A DNA stretch of 64,000 nucleotides, from assembly GCA_001310715.1 (NCBI GenBank), contig BAXV01000006.1, positions 62,001 through 126,000 on the forward strand. The letters are read 5' to 3'. The stretch's first letter is position 1. Each line of letters begins with the position of its first letter. Below are positions 31,265 to 44,104 of this stretch, in pieces. This DNA comes from Pseudovibrio sp. JCM 19062 (lineage in GTDB: Bacteria > Pseudomonadota > Alphaproteobacteria > Rhizobiales > Stappiaceae). The notes under the pieces were generated by a model. The model did not search any database, was not told the DNA's origin, and saw only the letters and a list, made by a program, of their open reading frames with translations. Both the position numbers and the translations under genes were made by a program.

Positions 31265-32047
31265 ATGTTGAATGAAATTTCCAGTTATCTCTTCGTGTGG
31301 GATATTGCATATAGCCCAACGGAACTTGCCGCTGTGGCAAGTGCTTTTTTTCTTCGCAGCGTTTGTGAAGGGGGCAACGGGACTGGGGTTCTCAACACGT
31401 GTCTGCCGGTTCTGGTTTATGCGGTGGGACTGAAGAGGGGTATTCCGCTCGTTCTTTTGCCCAGCATTATCAGCAATATACTGGTGATGCTGGATGCCGG
31501 ACATTTCAGGGAAATGGTGGTGCGCTTCCGCTGGATGCTCTTTGCAACGGTTCCGGGCGTCCTGCTGGGTCTGTGGTATCTGAACACGTCGGTTGCGCAA
31601 GAAGCGGTTGTTGTGCTCGGAATTGTTCTGATTAGCTACGCCCTGTTTGCATTCTTCACGCCAAACCTGAGGCTTTCTCATGAAATGGAGCGTTTGCTCG
31701 GGCCTGTGAGTGGCTTTGTGACGGGGGCTGTCAATGGCCTTACCGGTTCGCAAATTATGCCTGTTTTGCCGTTCTTGATGTCGCTCAATTTAAACAGTGA
31801 GCGGTTTGTGCAGGCCATCAATTGCTCGTTCACCCTGTCTTCTTTTGTAATGGCGGGCGGGCTTTACTATCTTGGGCTGCTTGATCTGAGCGCACTCGGT
31901 GTTTCCACACTTGGGCTTGCATTTGTATATCTGGGAACCAAATTGGGCGCGCTGGTACGGCGACTAATGTCACCCTCTGTCTTCCGCACAACTATCTTGC
32001 TGCTTTTGTTTGGTCTTGGGGTCAGCTTGCTGTTCCAAGCCTTCTAG
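31265..32047 (+). CDS. TauE/SafE family membrane permease
   Basis: A polytopic protein of about 261 residues with seven to eight hydrophobic segments, of the TauE/SafE (DUF81) family that exports sulphite or sulphur-containing organic anions. Between about 31345 and 31400 the listed frame gives an odd polar stretch. In the neighbouring frame the same bases read FFAAFVKGATGLGFST, the expected family motif. Two compensating errors (one T too many in a run of seven, one base lost near 31397) explain this. The pattern VTGAVNGLTG near residue 160 is the second half of the inverted repeat. It is divergent from the thioesterase gene. Confidence 0.82.
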   Translation: MLNEISSYLFVWDIAYSPTELAAVASAFFLRSVCEGGNGTGVLNTCLPVLVYAVGLKRGIPLVLLPSIISNILVMLDAGHFREMVVRFRWMLFATVPGVLLGLWYLNTSVAQEAVVVLGIVLISYALFAFFTPNLRLSHEMERLLGPVSGFVTGAVNGLTGSQIMPVLPFLMSLNLNSERFVQAINCSFTLSSFVMAGGLYYLGLLDLSALGVSTLGLAFVYLGTKLGALVRRLMSPSVFRTTILLLLFGLGVSLLFQAF

Positions 32048-32165
32048 AGTGGCGTGCAAATGTTGTGATGACCAGCCGACTTGTAAACTCAATTCAGGAT
32101 GCTCAACTGTAGACCAGCCGGAACTATTATAGGTGCGGCAGGAGCTAGAGAAGAGTGATCGGAAG

Positions 32166-33141
32166 ATGGTGATCGTTCAACTGCTTGGTGGGCTCGTCCT
32201 ACTGCTTGTTGGTGGTGAGGCGCTGGTGCGCGGCAGTGTGGCTGTTGCCAGCCGCTTGGTGTTTCAAAGCTGTTTATTGGCTTGACCCTTGTGGGCTTTG
32301 GCACCTCCATGCCGGAGCTTGTGGCCAGTCTGCAAGGTGCGCTTGCCGGTTACCCCGGTGTTGCGGTCGGCAATATCGTGGGCAGTAACATTGCTAATGT
32401 GCTGCTGATCCTCGGCGTTACGGCGGTGATCCTGCCATTTGCGGTGAAGCGTGAAGCATTTCAACGGGATGGGGCTGTGCTTGTGCTTTCCAGCCTGATT
32501 TTGCTGGCCGTCATCCTGACAGGCTATCTGTCCCGATGGGCGGGTGTGCTGCTGGTTGGCTTTTTGCTGGCCTATACCGGTTACAGTTACTGGTCTGAGC
32601 GCAATGCGGCGAAAGCAGCTGCTCAGATACATGAGGCAGAAGCTGAAGAGGCGAGTATGCCAAGCCTTTCCATTTGGTGGGGGCTTTTGATCTTTGCGCT
32701 GGGCGTTCTTGGTATTGTCTTTGGAGCGAGTTTGCTTGTGTCGTCAAGCATCGTGATTGCCCATCATATTGGCGTTTCTGATGCTGTGATCGGTTTGACA
32801 CTGGTTGCCATCGGCACTTCCCTGCCGGAGCTTATAACCGTAGTCATCGCAGCCATCCGCGGCCATGTTGATGTTGCGTTTGGCAATATCGTCGGCAGCA
32901 ACATCTTCAATATTTTTGGCATTGGCGGGGTTACAGCGCTTGTTGTGCCGATCCCGGTCCCTGCTGAAATCGCACAGGTGGATATCTGGGTGATGGTGGG
33001 CACTGTCGTATTGATGGCGATTGCTGCGTGACTGGCTGGCGTGTGAGCCGCAGAGAGGGTGTGTTCTTTCTGCTTTGCTACGCAGCGTATATGGCCTTTC
33101 AACTTATGCCCGGTGTGCGGGCTATGGTGGGTTTGGCTTGA
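32166..33141 (+). CDS. Calcium/sodium antiporter of the CaCA family (YrbG-like)
   Basis: About 325 residues in three frames. Ten hydrophobic segments carry the two alpha repeats: GFGTSMPELVASL with GNIVGSNIANVLLILG in the first half, and AIGTSLPELITVV with GNIVGSNIFNIFGIGG in the second. These are the ion-binding regions of Na+/Ca2+ exchangers. The start at 32166 adds the first helix (GGLVLLLVGGEALVRG). Breaks lie near 32262, where GGG appears as GG, and at 33028, after which the reading continues as TGWRVSRREGVFFLLCYAAY to a stop at 33141. Confidence 0.9.
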
Positions 33142-33202
33142 GGGGCTTTGCAGCGAGACGAGTGGTCGCGAACAGGTTAGGAATTCACGGGCCTCTCTCG
33201 CC

Positions 33203-33307
33203 GTCATCCCGCACTTGATGCGGGATCCATAACCACGTCACCGTAGACAAGATGCTCACCATCATTGGAACCGCTGCGTGGATCCCGGCTCGGGGGCCGG
33301 GAGGACG
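33203..33307. repeat. Palindromic intergenic repeat (GTCATCCCG type)
   Basis: The left arm GTCATCCCGCACTTGATGCGGGATCCAT forms its own hairpin (ATCCCGCA / TGCGGGAT). The right arm near 33278-33307 forms another (TCCCGGC / GCCGGGA) and ends in GGACG, so the two ends are roughly inverted. This type of mobile intergenic palindrome is widespread in alphaproteobacteria. Confidence 0.75.
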
Positions 33308-33770
33308 TCGGAGGGGGCTTAGGTGGCGGCTTGCGAAAAACTTATCCCCCTTGGCAAAAGTGCTCTTATGATTTTCATATGCCCACGTGACGGGCTGCTG
33401 GCGGACCGTCCGTCAGTTTGTCGTGGCTGGGTGGGGCTACTGTAGAAAGTAACGTATTTTGCAGCAGGTCCGTGGAGGTTGCCCAAACGCCATGAGTGTT
33501 GGGGCGGGAGGATGCGCGGCCAAACCAGAGGGCGTCAGCACTAACGACACTTCTCTACGAGAAATGTCGTTTCCAGCGTCTTTTGGAGCTTGGCCATAGC
33601 CTCCTACAAAAACACCCGGGCAAGGCGATAGCTGATGCCGAAGAAATTAATTTACTCACACTGCGCAGGCATCGCCTGCCGCCTTGCTCATCCCGACTTT
33701 CGGGAAATCTAGCTTCAACACTGCATGGGATGCCATGTGGTGCTGTTGGTGTTTGTATTCCTGTGTGATA
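33308..33770. other. Spacer without a supported gene
   Basis: A stretch between the palindromic repeat and the toxin-antitoxin promoter. Open frames of 70-90 codons exist on both strands, but none has a start signal or recognisable motif. It may contain gene debris. No RNA gene is recognised. Confidence 0.45.
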
Positions 33771-33773
33771 CAC

Positions 33774-33791
33774 TTAGCTAAACTTAGCTAA
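33774..33791. promoter_or_regulatory. Tandem TTAGCTAA palindromes, likely antitoxin operator
   Basis: Two perfect 8-bp palindromes TTAGCTAA start exactly 10 bases apart (33774 and 33784), one helical turn, 12 bases before the antitoxin ATG. Phd-type antitoxins bind such short paired palindromes to repress their own operon. Confidence 0.65.
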
Positions 33792-33802
33792 GGAAGGGTG
33801 CG

Positions 33803-34036
33803 ATGAAGGTAAATATGCATGAAGCGAAGTCTAATCTTTCCAAACTTGGTGAGAAGGTTTGGGAGGGGGAGCGTGTTGTTATTGCCAAAGCAGGAAAGCC
33901 GTATCTTGATCTTGTGCCACACAAGGCACAGCTGAAACCGCGCAAGTCTGGCCGTTTCAAAGGACAGATCAAACTTGCCTCTGATTTCAATGATGAGATC
34001 AAAGAGGTGACATCTGGATTTGAGGGTGACGCATGA
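33803..34036 (+). CDS. Phd/YefM-family antitoxin
   Basis: A 77-residue protein. The N-terminus MKVNMHEAKSNLSKLGEKV is the DNA-binding Phd fold, followed by ERVVIAKAGKPYLDLVP as the third strand and loop. The C-terminus (SGRFKGQIKLASDF) is the toxin-neutralising tail typical of antitoxins paired with PIN toxins. GGAAGG precedes the ATG. It overlaps the toxin start by four bases (ATGA), which ties their translation together. Confidence 0.93.
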   Translation: MKVNMHEAKSNLSKLGEKVWEGERVVIAKAGKPYLDLVPHKAQLKPRKSGRFKGQIKLASDFNDEIKEVTSGFEGDA

Positions 34037-34419
34037 GGCGTCTGCTCCTTGACACCCACACGCTTCTTTGGTGGCTGGCTGGTGATCCGCAATTAGGCGC
34101 GAAAGCACAGTCTGTTATTGCTGATCCGCATAATGAGGTTTTCGTGAGTGCTGCAAGTACATGGGAAATTGCGATCAAGCAGAGTCTTGGGAAACTTACA
34201 GCACCCAAGGGGCTGGCGAGTGTTGTCGAAGAGGAAGGTTTCTCGTCATTACCAATTTCACTGTTTCATGGCGAGCAAGCTGGCTACCTTCCTGAGCACC
34301 ACAAAGACCCATTTGACCGAATGCTAATCGCACAAGCGCAGGCTGAAGGTTTGGAGATCGTGACCTCAGATGAGAAATTTCAGGCGTATGGAGTGCGGCT
34401 GCTTGAGGCGGAAGAGTGA
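34033..34419 (+). CDS. PIN-domain (VapC-type) toxin ribonuclease
   Basis: A 128-residue PIN nuclease. The acidic metal-binding residues lie in LLLDTHTLLWWL (Asp near residue 6), in SAASTWEIAIKQ (Glu near 44), in DPFDRMLIAQA (Asp near 94) and in EIVTSDEKF (Asp near 115). All four are present, so it should be an active RNase held in check by the upstream antitoxin. The LLWWL and WEIAIK patterns mark the subgroup that pairs with Phd antitoxins. Its target RNA cannot be told from sequence. Confidence 0.93.
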   Translation: MRRLLLDTHTLLWWLAGDPQLGAKAQSVIADPHNEVFVSAASTWEIAIKQSLGKLTAPKGLASVVEEEGFSSLPISLFHGEQAGYLPEHHKDPFDRMLIAQAQAEGLEIVTSDEKFQAYGVRLLEAEE

Positions 34420-34479
34420 TTGATTTACGCTCGCATAGGTTGATTAGCGTGTCATTTGGATGTGTCGAGGAAAGTTATT

Positions 34480-35370
34480 ATGTCTGGATTGAGGGCAATT
34501 GAACTTAATTTGGTTGATGATCTTACGGGTATGAGTTCGGGATATGTTCTCGACTTTTCAAACAGGACATTTGCGGAGTTTTTTGAGACTGAAGTAGGGA
34601 TCAATATCTATGATGATGCGTATGCTCATGATAACTCAGGATCTAAAGGAAAGAGGTTACGTAGGTTTCTTCAGATCGCTCAGCCTGCAGCGATAGTCCG
34701 TGCTTTAGAAGCAATTTGGGAGTATCGGGAAGTTGGTCGTATTTCAAAAGGGGAACCAGAAACGGTAACCGAAGCTTATGCGCGGCTGAATTCAGTTGTT
34801 CGACGCTTAGGCGGAAATGATCTAGTTCATTATGACAGTGAAACACGAAACACCAATGAAACTGCTGAGAAGCAAAAAGCGACACCACAGGTGAGTTTCA
34901 AGGAAACTCAAGCACGGTTCATGCAAATCAACTCTTATACGCCGCAAAAGCGAGGTTATGCTTTTGAGAGCTTTTTGAATGATTTGTTTGAGTGCTGGGG
35001 CCTTCAACCTCGAAGCCCGTTTAAGATCGTAGGCGAGCAAATTGATGGATCATTTATGTATGAAGGGGCGACATTCTTGCTTGAAGCGAAATGGGAAAAT
35101 TCAAAAACCAATGCAGCTGCGCTTCATGCTTTTCAAGGAAAGGTCCAATCTAGGACGACTTGGGCACGTGGTCTATTTGTGAGTTATGCGGGCTTTTCTG
35201 CTGAGGCTGTAAAGAGTTTTCCTGCTCAAAGCATTGTTCTTATGGATGGAGCAGATTTATGGGATATGCTCGAACGGCAAATCCCGTTTCCTGATGTACT
35301 TGCTGAAAAAATGAGAGTTGCTGCTGAACGTAAGGCCGTGTTCAAGAGCGTGCGCGACATTTTTGCTTAA
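34480..35370 (+). CDS. Two-domain PD-(D/E)xK nuclease with Abi-like N-terminus
   Basis: A 296-residue protein with an intact frame. The N-terminal ~120 residues carry LDFSNRTFAEFFETEVGI, SKGKRLRRFL and ALEAIWEY. From memory these resemble N-terminal domains (AbiJ_NTD type) attached to various phage-defence effectors. The C-terminal half is a restriction-endonuclease fold: helix RGYAFESFLNDLFE (Glu163), then QIDG (Asp189) and LLEAKW (Glu202, Lys204), matching the Mrr-type catalytic set, followed by a glycine-containing WARGLFVSYAGFS. GAGGAAAG precedes the ATG. The base composition is visibly more AT-rich than in its neighbours, and it follows a toxin-antitoxin pair, which suggests transfer. 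Role inferred: nuclease effector in defence. Confidence 0.7.
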   Translation: MSGLRAIELNLVDDLTGMSSGYVLDFSNRTFAEFFETEVGINIYDDAYAHDNSGSKGKRLRRFLQIAQPAAIVRALEAIWEYREVGRISKGEPETVTEAYARLNSVVRRLGGNDLVHYDSETRNTNETAEKQKATPQVSFKETQARFMQINSYTPQKRGYAFESFLNDLFECWGLQPRSPFKIVGEQIDGSFMYEGATFLLEAKWENSKTNAAALHAFQGKVQSRTTWARGLFVSYAGFSAEAVKSFPAQSIVLMDGADLWDMLERQIPFPDVLAEKMRVAAERKAVFKSVRDIFA

Positions 35371-35373
35371 AAA

Positions 35374-35396
35374 CGCCCGGCTGGTTGAGCCGGGCG
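35374..35396. terminator. Bidirectional terminator hairpin
   Basis: A 9-bp stem CGCCCGGCT / AGCCGGGCG with a GGTTG loop sits between the convergent nuclease and 5-oxoprolinase genes. On the minus strand it is followed by five T, so it should stop the leftward transcript well and the rightward one less so. Confidence 0.8.
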
Positions 35397-35421
35397 TGGT
35401 GTTTCTCAGGGACTATTGTGC

Positions 35422-39017
<3,596 letters not shown>

Positions 39018-39059
39018 GTTGTCGCCCCACCTTAATTTGGAAATTATCTTCTGTGATAC

Positions 39060-39076
39060 ATCTATAAAATGTAGAT
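39060..39076. promoter_or_regulatory. Small dyad before 5-oxoprolinase
   Basis: ATCTA and TAGAT are separated by seven AT-rich bases, 43 bases upstream of the 5-oxoprolinase start. This could be an operator for the divergent MarR-type protein, but the match is short. Confidence 0.3.
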
Positions 39077-39123
39077 AAAATGTCAATATGAATATGAGCG
39101 TGTTATGTGAACCAGTGGGAATT

Positions 39124-39227
39124 AGAGCGTATTCCCGAAAAGTGGGTCCGGTTTTCGGAGAAGAATACGCGTGAAAATAAACGCTTAGAGCATGGTGCGT
39201 GAATTCATATGAACGTGACATGCTCTA
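39124..39227. repeat. Composite palindromic intergenic repeat
   Basis: Two adjoining palindromes. The first is bounded by GCGTATTC and GAATACGC with inner arms CCGAAAA / GGTTTTCGG. The second is bounded by AGAGCATG and CATGCTCT. Related short palindromes around a CGAAAAGTGG core are common in rhizobial genomes. A partial, inverted second copy lies at 28282. Confidence 0.8.
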
Positions 39228-39352
39228 GTCCAAATATTTTCGTGGACCGGTCTTTTAGGAGAACTTGTGCCTCGCACGCAAACTACCGACAGTATGGCGC
39301 GAGACAGAATGCGAATCTGGGCATTCCTGTTTGGAAGGTTATGAGGTCAGAA

Positions 39353-39894
39353 ATGAGTGATGCTGTAGATCAGAAGAATACTGAGAGATCTGGTGTTGGG
39401 CCGGTTGTGTCGTCATTACACCTTGCATCCGGGGAGCTACCTGCACTGTCTGAGGTGGAATTTGCGGTGACTATGATGGTCAATGCCTATCATCGCTGGA
39501 TGGTGCGCTGTATGGCGGCGGCGGGGCAGGAGGGATTGTCTCCGCTGGAAACGCTGGTGCTCCACTCGGTCAATCACCGTGAGCGGTCAAAGACGCTGGC
39601 TGATTTGTGCCTTGTGCTCAATATCGAGGATACGCACACGGTGTCCTATGCGCTGAAGAAGCTGGAGAAGGCGGGCTTATTCAAGCCGGTAAGCGCGGCA
39701 AGGAGAAGATTGCCGAGATTACTGATGCGGGGCGTGAGCTGTGCGAAGCGTATAAGCAGCTGCGCGATGCCTTGCTTGTTAAACCGGTGAAAGAGCTTGG
39801 GCAGGATGAAGCCGAACTTTCCCGTCTTGCCTCTGTCCTGCGCAGTGTCTCTGGTCACTATGATCAGGCGGCGCGTTCAGCTGCAGCTATGTAA
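39353..39894 (+). CDS. MarR-like winged-helix regulator
   Basis: About 180 residues in two frames that break near 39690. The middle holds a MarR-type winged helix: GLSPLETLVLHSVNH, ADLCLVLNIEDTHTVSYALKKLEKAGL and then, in the second frame, GKRGKEKIAEITDAG as the wing. Long helices at both ends would form the dimer. The divergent 5-oxoprolinase gene across a 335-base spacer is a possible target. The Met of MSDAVDQ is chosen, although a Met four residues earlier is possible. Confidence 0.78.
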
Positions 39895-39941
39895 GGCGAG
39901 GGCGGCAGGTTTCTGCCGCCACTTCACCCTAAGCAAAATAA

Positions 39942-39962
39942 ACCTCCACCTCTGGTGGAGGT
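39942..39962. terminator. Hairpin between convergent genes
   Basis: ACCTCCACC / GGTGGAGGT with a TCT loop lies between the MarR-like and DoxX-like genes. Flanking sequence is T-rich in both directions. A second hairpin, GGCGGCAG / CTGCCGCC at 39901-39920, stands 20 bases to the left without a T run. Confidence 0.7.
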
Positions 39963-39971
39963 CTTTGACTT

Positions 39972-40877
39972 TTAATCAACACGCTCAAGATCAGCGAGAC
40001 CTGTGTCCCCCATGAGCAGCTTGATCCATTCGGGTACCTTTCCGGTTCTGCGCAACACTCCATCTATGGAGAATTCTCCGCCTCCTGTGGTGGTGAAGCT
40101 CAGATAGGATGCAAACAGGATGAGCGGGAGCTCCCATGAAACGGCAGTGGCGAACGAGACGAAGCCGTGTTCCAGTGCGCCGCTGATCATAGCCGCAAAC
40201 AGGATATAGGCTGCTCCGAGGAAGCAAGAAAGGCGGGTGAGCAGACCTAGCCCAATTCCGAGCGCAATACCGAGTTCAGCCAGGCCCGCCAGATCAATGA
40301 GCATGGCCGGGTTTGCAATGCCCAGAAGTGAGAAGAACTCCACGTGCTCCATGTAGGGCAATGAGCCTGCAAAGAGTTTGTCGGTGAAGTGCGGCACCAT
40401 GACGAAGCCAACCAGAATGCGGAAAAATGTGAGTTGCCATTGCCAGAGTGTCAGGCCTCGGCCTGCGGTCTCAAAAGAGTTGCGTTGAATTGTGCTCAGA
40501 AACCAAATCAGATTGACAAAGAACGCAAATGCGAGCGGCCAGCTGAGTAGGAAAGCGTAATACAGGGAAGCAATACGCCAAGCCACCAGCAGGCAAAACA
40601 GCTGGCACAGAAAACCGAGCGTAAAGCTCTTGGGCACGACAATCACAACAAAGAAGAATGCCAGTGCCAACCAGATCAACAGTGGCCGTAAGGCCGATTC
40701 CGGAATGGGCGACATGAGCACATCCAATGAGATGAGTGCTGCAACGCCAAGTAAAACGGCGGTTATGAGGGATTGGAACAGTTGGAAGAACGACAGGTAG
40801 TGGAAAGGCCGTGCAATTTCAGCGAGGTCCTCCTCTTCGTTCACGTTATCAGAGTTTCCATTGCTCTTATTTGTCAT
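39972..40877 (-). CDS. DoxX-like membrane protein
   Basis: A 301-residue polytopic protein with an acidic, soluble N-terminus of about 25 residues and eight or so hydrophobic segments. The second half (FFRILVGFVMVPHFTDKLFAG, then AMLIDLAGLAELGIALGIGLG) has the pattern of the DoxX family. In that family four helices with a conserved Asp/His region are linked to respiratory or redox membrane complexes. The first half is an extra membrane region of unknown role. The frame is intact. Confidence 0.7.
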   Translation of the reverse strand: MTNKSNGNSDNVNEEEDLAEIARPFHYLSFFQLFQSLITAVLLGVAALISLDVLMSPIPESALRPLLIWLALAFFFVVIVVPKSFTLGFLCQLFCLLVAWRIASLYYAFLLSWPLAFAFFVNLIWFLSTIQRNSFETAGRGLTLWQWQLTFFRILVGFVMVPHFTDKLFAGSLPYMEHVEFFSLLGIANPAMLIDLAGLAELGIALGIGLGLLTRLSCFLGAAYILFAAMISGALEHGFVSFATAVSWELPLILFASYLSFTTTGGGEFSIDGVLRRTGKVPEWIKLLMGDTGLADLERVD

Positions 40878-40998
40878 AGCTACCTCACAGGGAATCCCGA
40901 GAGCGGGTCATTTGTAACAGGGTAGCGCGGTGCGCCTAACGAGAGATATCCTGCTATTCTCGCTAGGCTTATTTGAGAGGTTAGACGGTTTTAAGAGC

Positions 40999-43075
40999 TC
41001 AGACTGTCTGGGCTGTATCGATCTGCTTTGTTTCATCGTGTCCCAGCAGACAACGGATGTTCGCATGCGGGTTTTGCGGGTTAACATTGGCGGGTTTACC
41101 GAAGTAGTAACCCTGCACGATATCGCAGCCGCCTGCCCGCAGGATTTGTGCCTGCATCTCTTCTTCGACGCCTTCGGCTGTGATCAACACATCCAGAGAG
41201 CGGCCCAGACCGATGATTGCGGCAACGATGGCATCGGTATGGGAATCCTTGCCGATGTTCATGATGAAGCTGCGATCGATCTTGATCTTGTCGAAGGGAA
41301 AGCGCGAAAGATAACTTAGGGATGAATAGCCGGTTCCAAAGTCATCCATGGCAATCGAAACACCCATGCTTCTGATTTTCTTAAGTGACTTCACCACGCT
41401 TGTGGTGTCGGCAATCAGGAGGCTTTCTGTGATCTCGATCTCAAGGCGTTCGGGTGCCAGACCGGATTCTTCTAGGGCTTCGGTGATCTTCTGTTCTATG
41501 AGGCCGGACTTGAATTGGGCGGGTGAGAAGTTGACTGCGACTTTAAGGCTTGGGTCAGCCCAGCTTGCAGCATCGGTGCAGGCTTTCTTGAGCACGTATT
41601 CGCCTAATGCTTCGATGAGGCCTGTGTCCTCTGCAATCGGGATGAAAACATCTGGGGAGATACGGCCCTTTTCCGGGTGCACCCAGCGGAGCAGGGCTTC
41701 AAAGGCTTTGAGTTTGTTGTCTGCCAGTCCAACCTGTGCCTGATACACGACCGAGAAACCATCTTGTTTCAGGGCGCGGATCATCTCGGTTTCCAGTTCG
41801 CGGCGGCGCTGCAGCTCTTCGTCCATGCTGGCTTCGTACCATGTGTAGATGGAGCGTCCGCCATTCTTGGAGCGGTAGAGTGCAAGGTCTGCACAATGCA
41901 GAAGGCGAGACGAACGCCAGGCGGCGTCTGTTGCCTGCGCTATTCCCATGGACAGGGAAATGCGGATTTCTTTGCTGTCGATGACGCAGTCGGTATTTGT
42001 TGTCGCCAATGCACGCTGGGCGAGGACGGTGATATCATGGCGGGTGTAATCGCCTTCAATCATGACGGCAAATTCATCTCCGGAGAGGCGTGAGAGAGGT
42101 GCTCTGTGAAAACAAGACGCAATCGGTCGGAGATGATCTGGAGGAAGGTGTCGCCCGCAGCATGGCCGTGATTGTCATTCACATCCTTGAATTTGTCGAC
42201 GTCAATGGCGATGACGTAGACATTGGAGGCGGTGATGGAGGCTTTGCGTAAGGCTTTGTTCAGTTCATCGGAAAAGACGGCACGGTTCGGCAAGTGGGTG
42301 AGCGGGTCGTTGTGTGCCAGAAAGCGGATCGTTTTGGAGTCTTCCAGCGATCATGAAGGCCTTTCCAGGCAAACATGATGGAGCTTAGCGCGACGACGAC
42401 GACGAGGAGGAAGGCGAAGGTAGAGCCAAAGGCTATTGCATTCAGAAATACGATTGCGCTGAGCGTTGGCTTGGTGGAGAAGATAAACCCGCCGCGGACT
42501 CTGTTCTCCTCATTCACATAGGGAATGATGGTGCGGAATTCGGGAATCTTCCACTCGAACCAATCGAAGTTGGTGTAGACTTTTTGCTCCCCTGAATCGA
42601 GTGCCGAGTGCCATGCTTCGTAGGCAGCCGGGTCGGAGAGAAGCTGGCTGACGCGCTCACTGGTCATATCCCGAGGGTGTACCGCCAAGGGCCGGCCAGG
42701 AAGGTTGACGATCAGAAGCTCTAACTCATGAAACTGTCTTGCCAATGCCTGCGTGATTGCCACCGCCTTGGTGTCAGGGAGTTTCCAGCTTGGCGAAATG
42801 ATCTCGGGAGCTTTTTCAGGATTGGAGCCGCGCAGGCCGAAATCTAAGGAAGTCGTGGTGCTCTGCGGTCCTATTGCCTCGTGGACAGGGGCCTCAAAAG
42901 GCTGGTGTGAGACGATGATAGACTTTGCGGCTTCAAAGTCCTTCTGAGCTTCCGTCTTGAAGAGATAATAGAGTGTCGCCTGATCAATGGCATAAAAACA
43001 TGTAGCAATAACGCCGATCACAGCAAACACTATGGAGGCGTAAAGTAACTTGCGATGTGGAGGTATCGTTTCCAC
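40999..43075 (-). CDS. Membrane-anchored GGDEF-EAL cyclic-di-GMP protein
   Basis: About 692 residues in three frames that break near 42105 and between 42275 and 42345. It has one N-terminal membrane helix (LLYASIVFAVIGVIATCFYAI), a periplasmic domain of about 180 residues, and a second helix (AIAFGSTFAFLLVVVVALSSI). The GGDEF domain follows with SGDEFAVMIEG near residue 330 (Ser in place of the first Gly, seen in some active enzymes). The EAL domain has EALLRW near residue 458, EITESLL, DDFGTGYSSLSYL, KIDRSF and TAEGVE, all intact. Phosphodiesterase activity is likely and cyclase activity possible. The GTG at 43075 after GGGA is my preferred start. Confidence 0.88.
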
Positions 43076-43406
43076 TAGAATTCCCCATCCCGAAGCGCAA
43101 AAAAATGCTGCGCTGGCAGCAGGCAACTGAAAATGAGTTGGTGCTGTTTCAAATATAAGTATTCAATAGATAACGAATATATTTGTAATTCATTACCCAT
43201 ATGTTTCAGGGGTATATAATTCAGGAATGTGCTTGAGCCTGCGGGGGTTGAAGAGCACGTGCCCCTAAGCCAAGGCGAATAAAACCCAAGGGAAACAACC
43301 AATTCGGATTGATAAATAATTTGTTAGGTATAAACCTGATTTGTAGTGACTAATTTGCTTGCTGTCTGTTCAGCGAAATTGTCATGTAGGTTGAAAAGAG
43401 AGCGGG

Positions 43407-44104
43407 ATGCCGATGAATTTTTGGAGCAGCTTTGGCAATATTGTAGGCGCACTACAGAGTGGTGGTGCCCAGCTGGTTGACCGGCTGCAACAACTTGTTC
43501 AATCGGTTGGTGAAGCGCGCCGGAATGTTGCCTTCACGGTTGCCATGATTGCGTTGTCGGCCAAGATGGCCAAAGCCGATGGTGTTGTGACTGCTGACGA
43601 AGTGATCGCATTCTATGATCTGTTTGAGGTGCCGGAGGGCGAAGAGCGCAACGTAGCGCGGCTCTTTCAGCTGGCACAGCAGGACGTCGCGGGCTTTGAA
43701 ACCTATGCTTCCAAACTGTCCGTCTGGTTTGCAGAGGACGAGAGCGCGCGCACGGATGTACTGGACGGGCTCTTTTACATCGCCAAGCTGACGGGGTGAT
43801 CCATGAAAGAGAGATCGCCTTTCTGAGCCGGATTGCCGAGATCTTTGGCATCGATCCGGTTTGTTTTTCCCAGATCAAGGCCCGACATATAAGAGGCGGT
43901 GGAGATCCGTATCTGGTTCTTGGTATTGATATGGGTGCAAGCGATAGTGAAGTCCGCTCCTCATATCGCCAGCAAGTTCGGGAAACTCACCCTGACCGTC
44001 TGATTGGCCGCGGGGTTCCCGAGGAGTTCGTCAAGATCGCCAGTGATAAACTGGTCGCATTGAATAAAGCGTATGAGCAGATCTGCGCGGAACGAGGAAT
44101 ATGA
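43407..44104 (+). CDS. TerB-like / J-domain protein (DjlA-like)
   Basis: About 232 residues in two frames. The N-terminal ~140 residues are a TerB-type helical domain (VAFTVAMIALSAKMAKADGVVT, ARLFQLAQQDVAGFE). The C-terminal 65 residues form a J domain with DPYLVLGID, SYRQQVRETHPD and LVALNKAYEQI. The HPD tripeptide needed to stimulate DnaK is present. The break is at 43793-43799, where a run of four G should be five; the repaired reading is KLTG-VIHEREIAFL. Unlike enterobacterial DjlA there is no clear N-terminal membrane helix. It overlaps the amidase gene by four bases (ATGA), the usual alphaproteobacterial order. Confidence 0.88.

Noticed and set aside
33496..33773. 70-90 codon frames before the toxin-antitoxin operon
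   Set aside because: No ribosome site, no motif, and both strands look equally open; possibly debris, not reported as genes.
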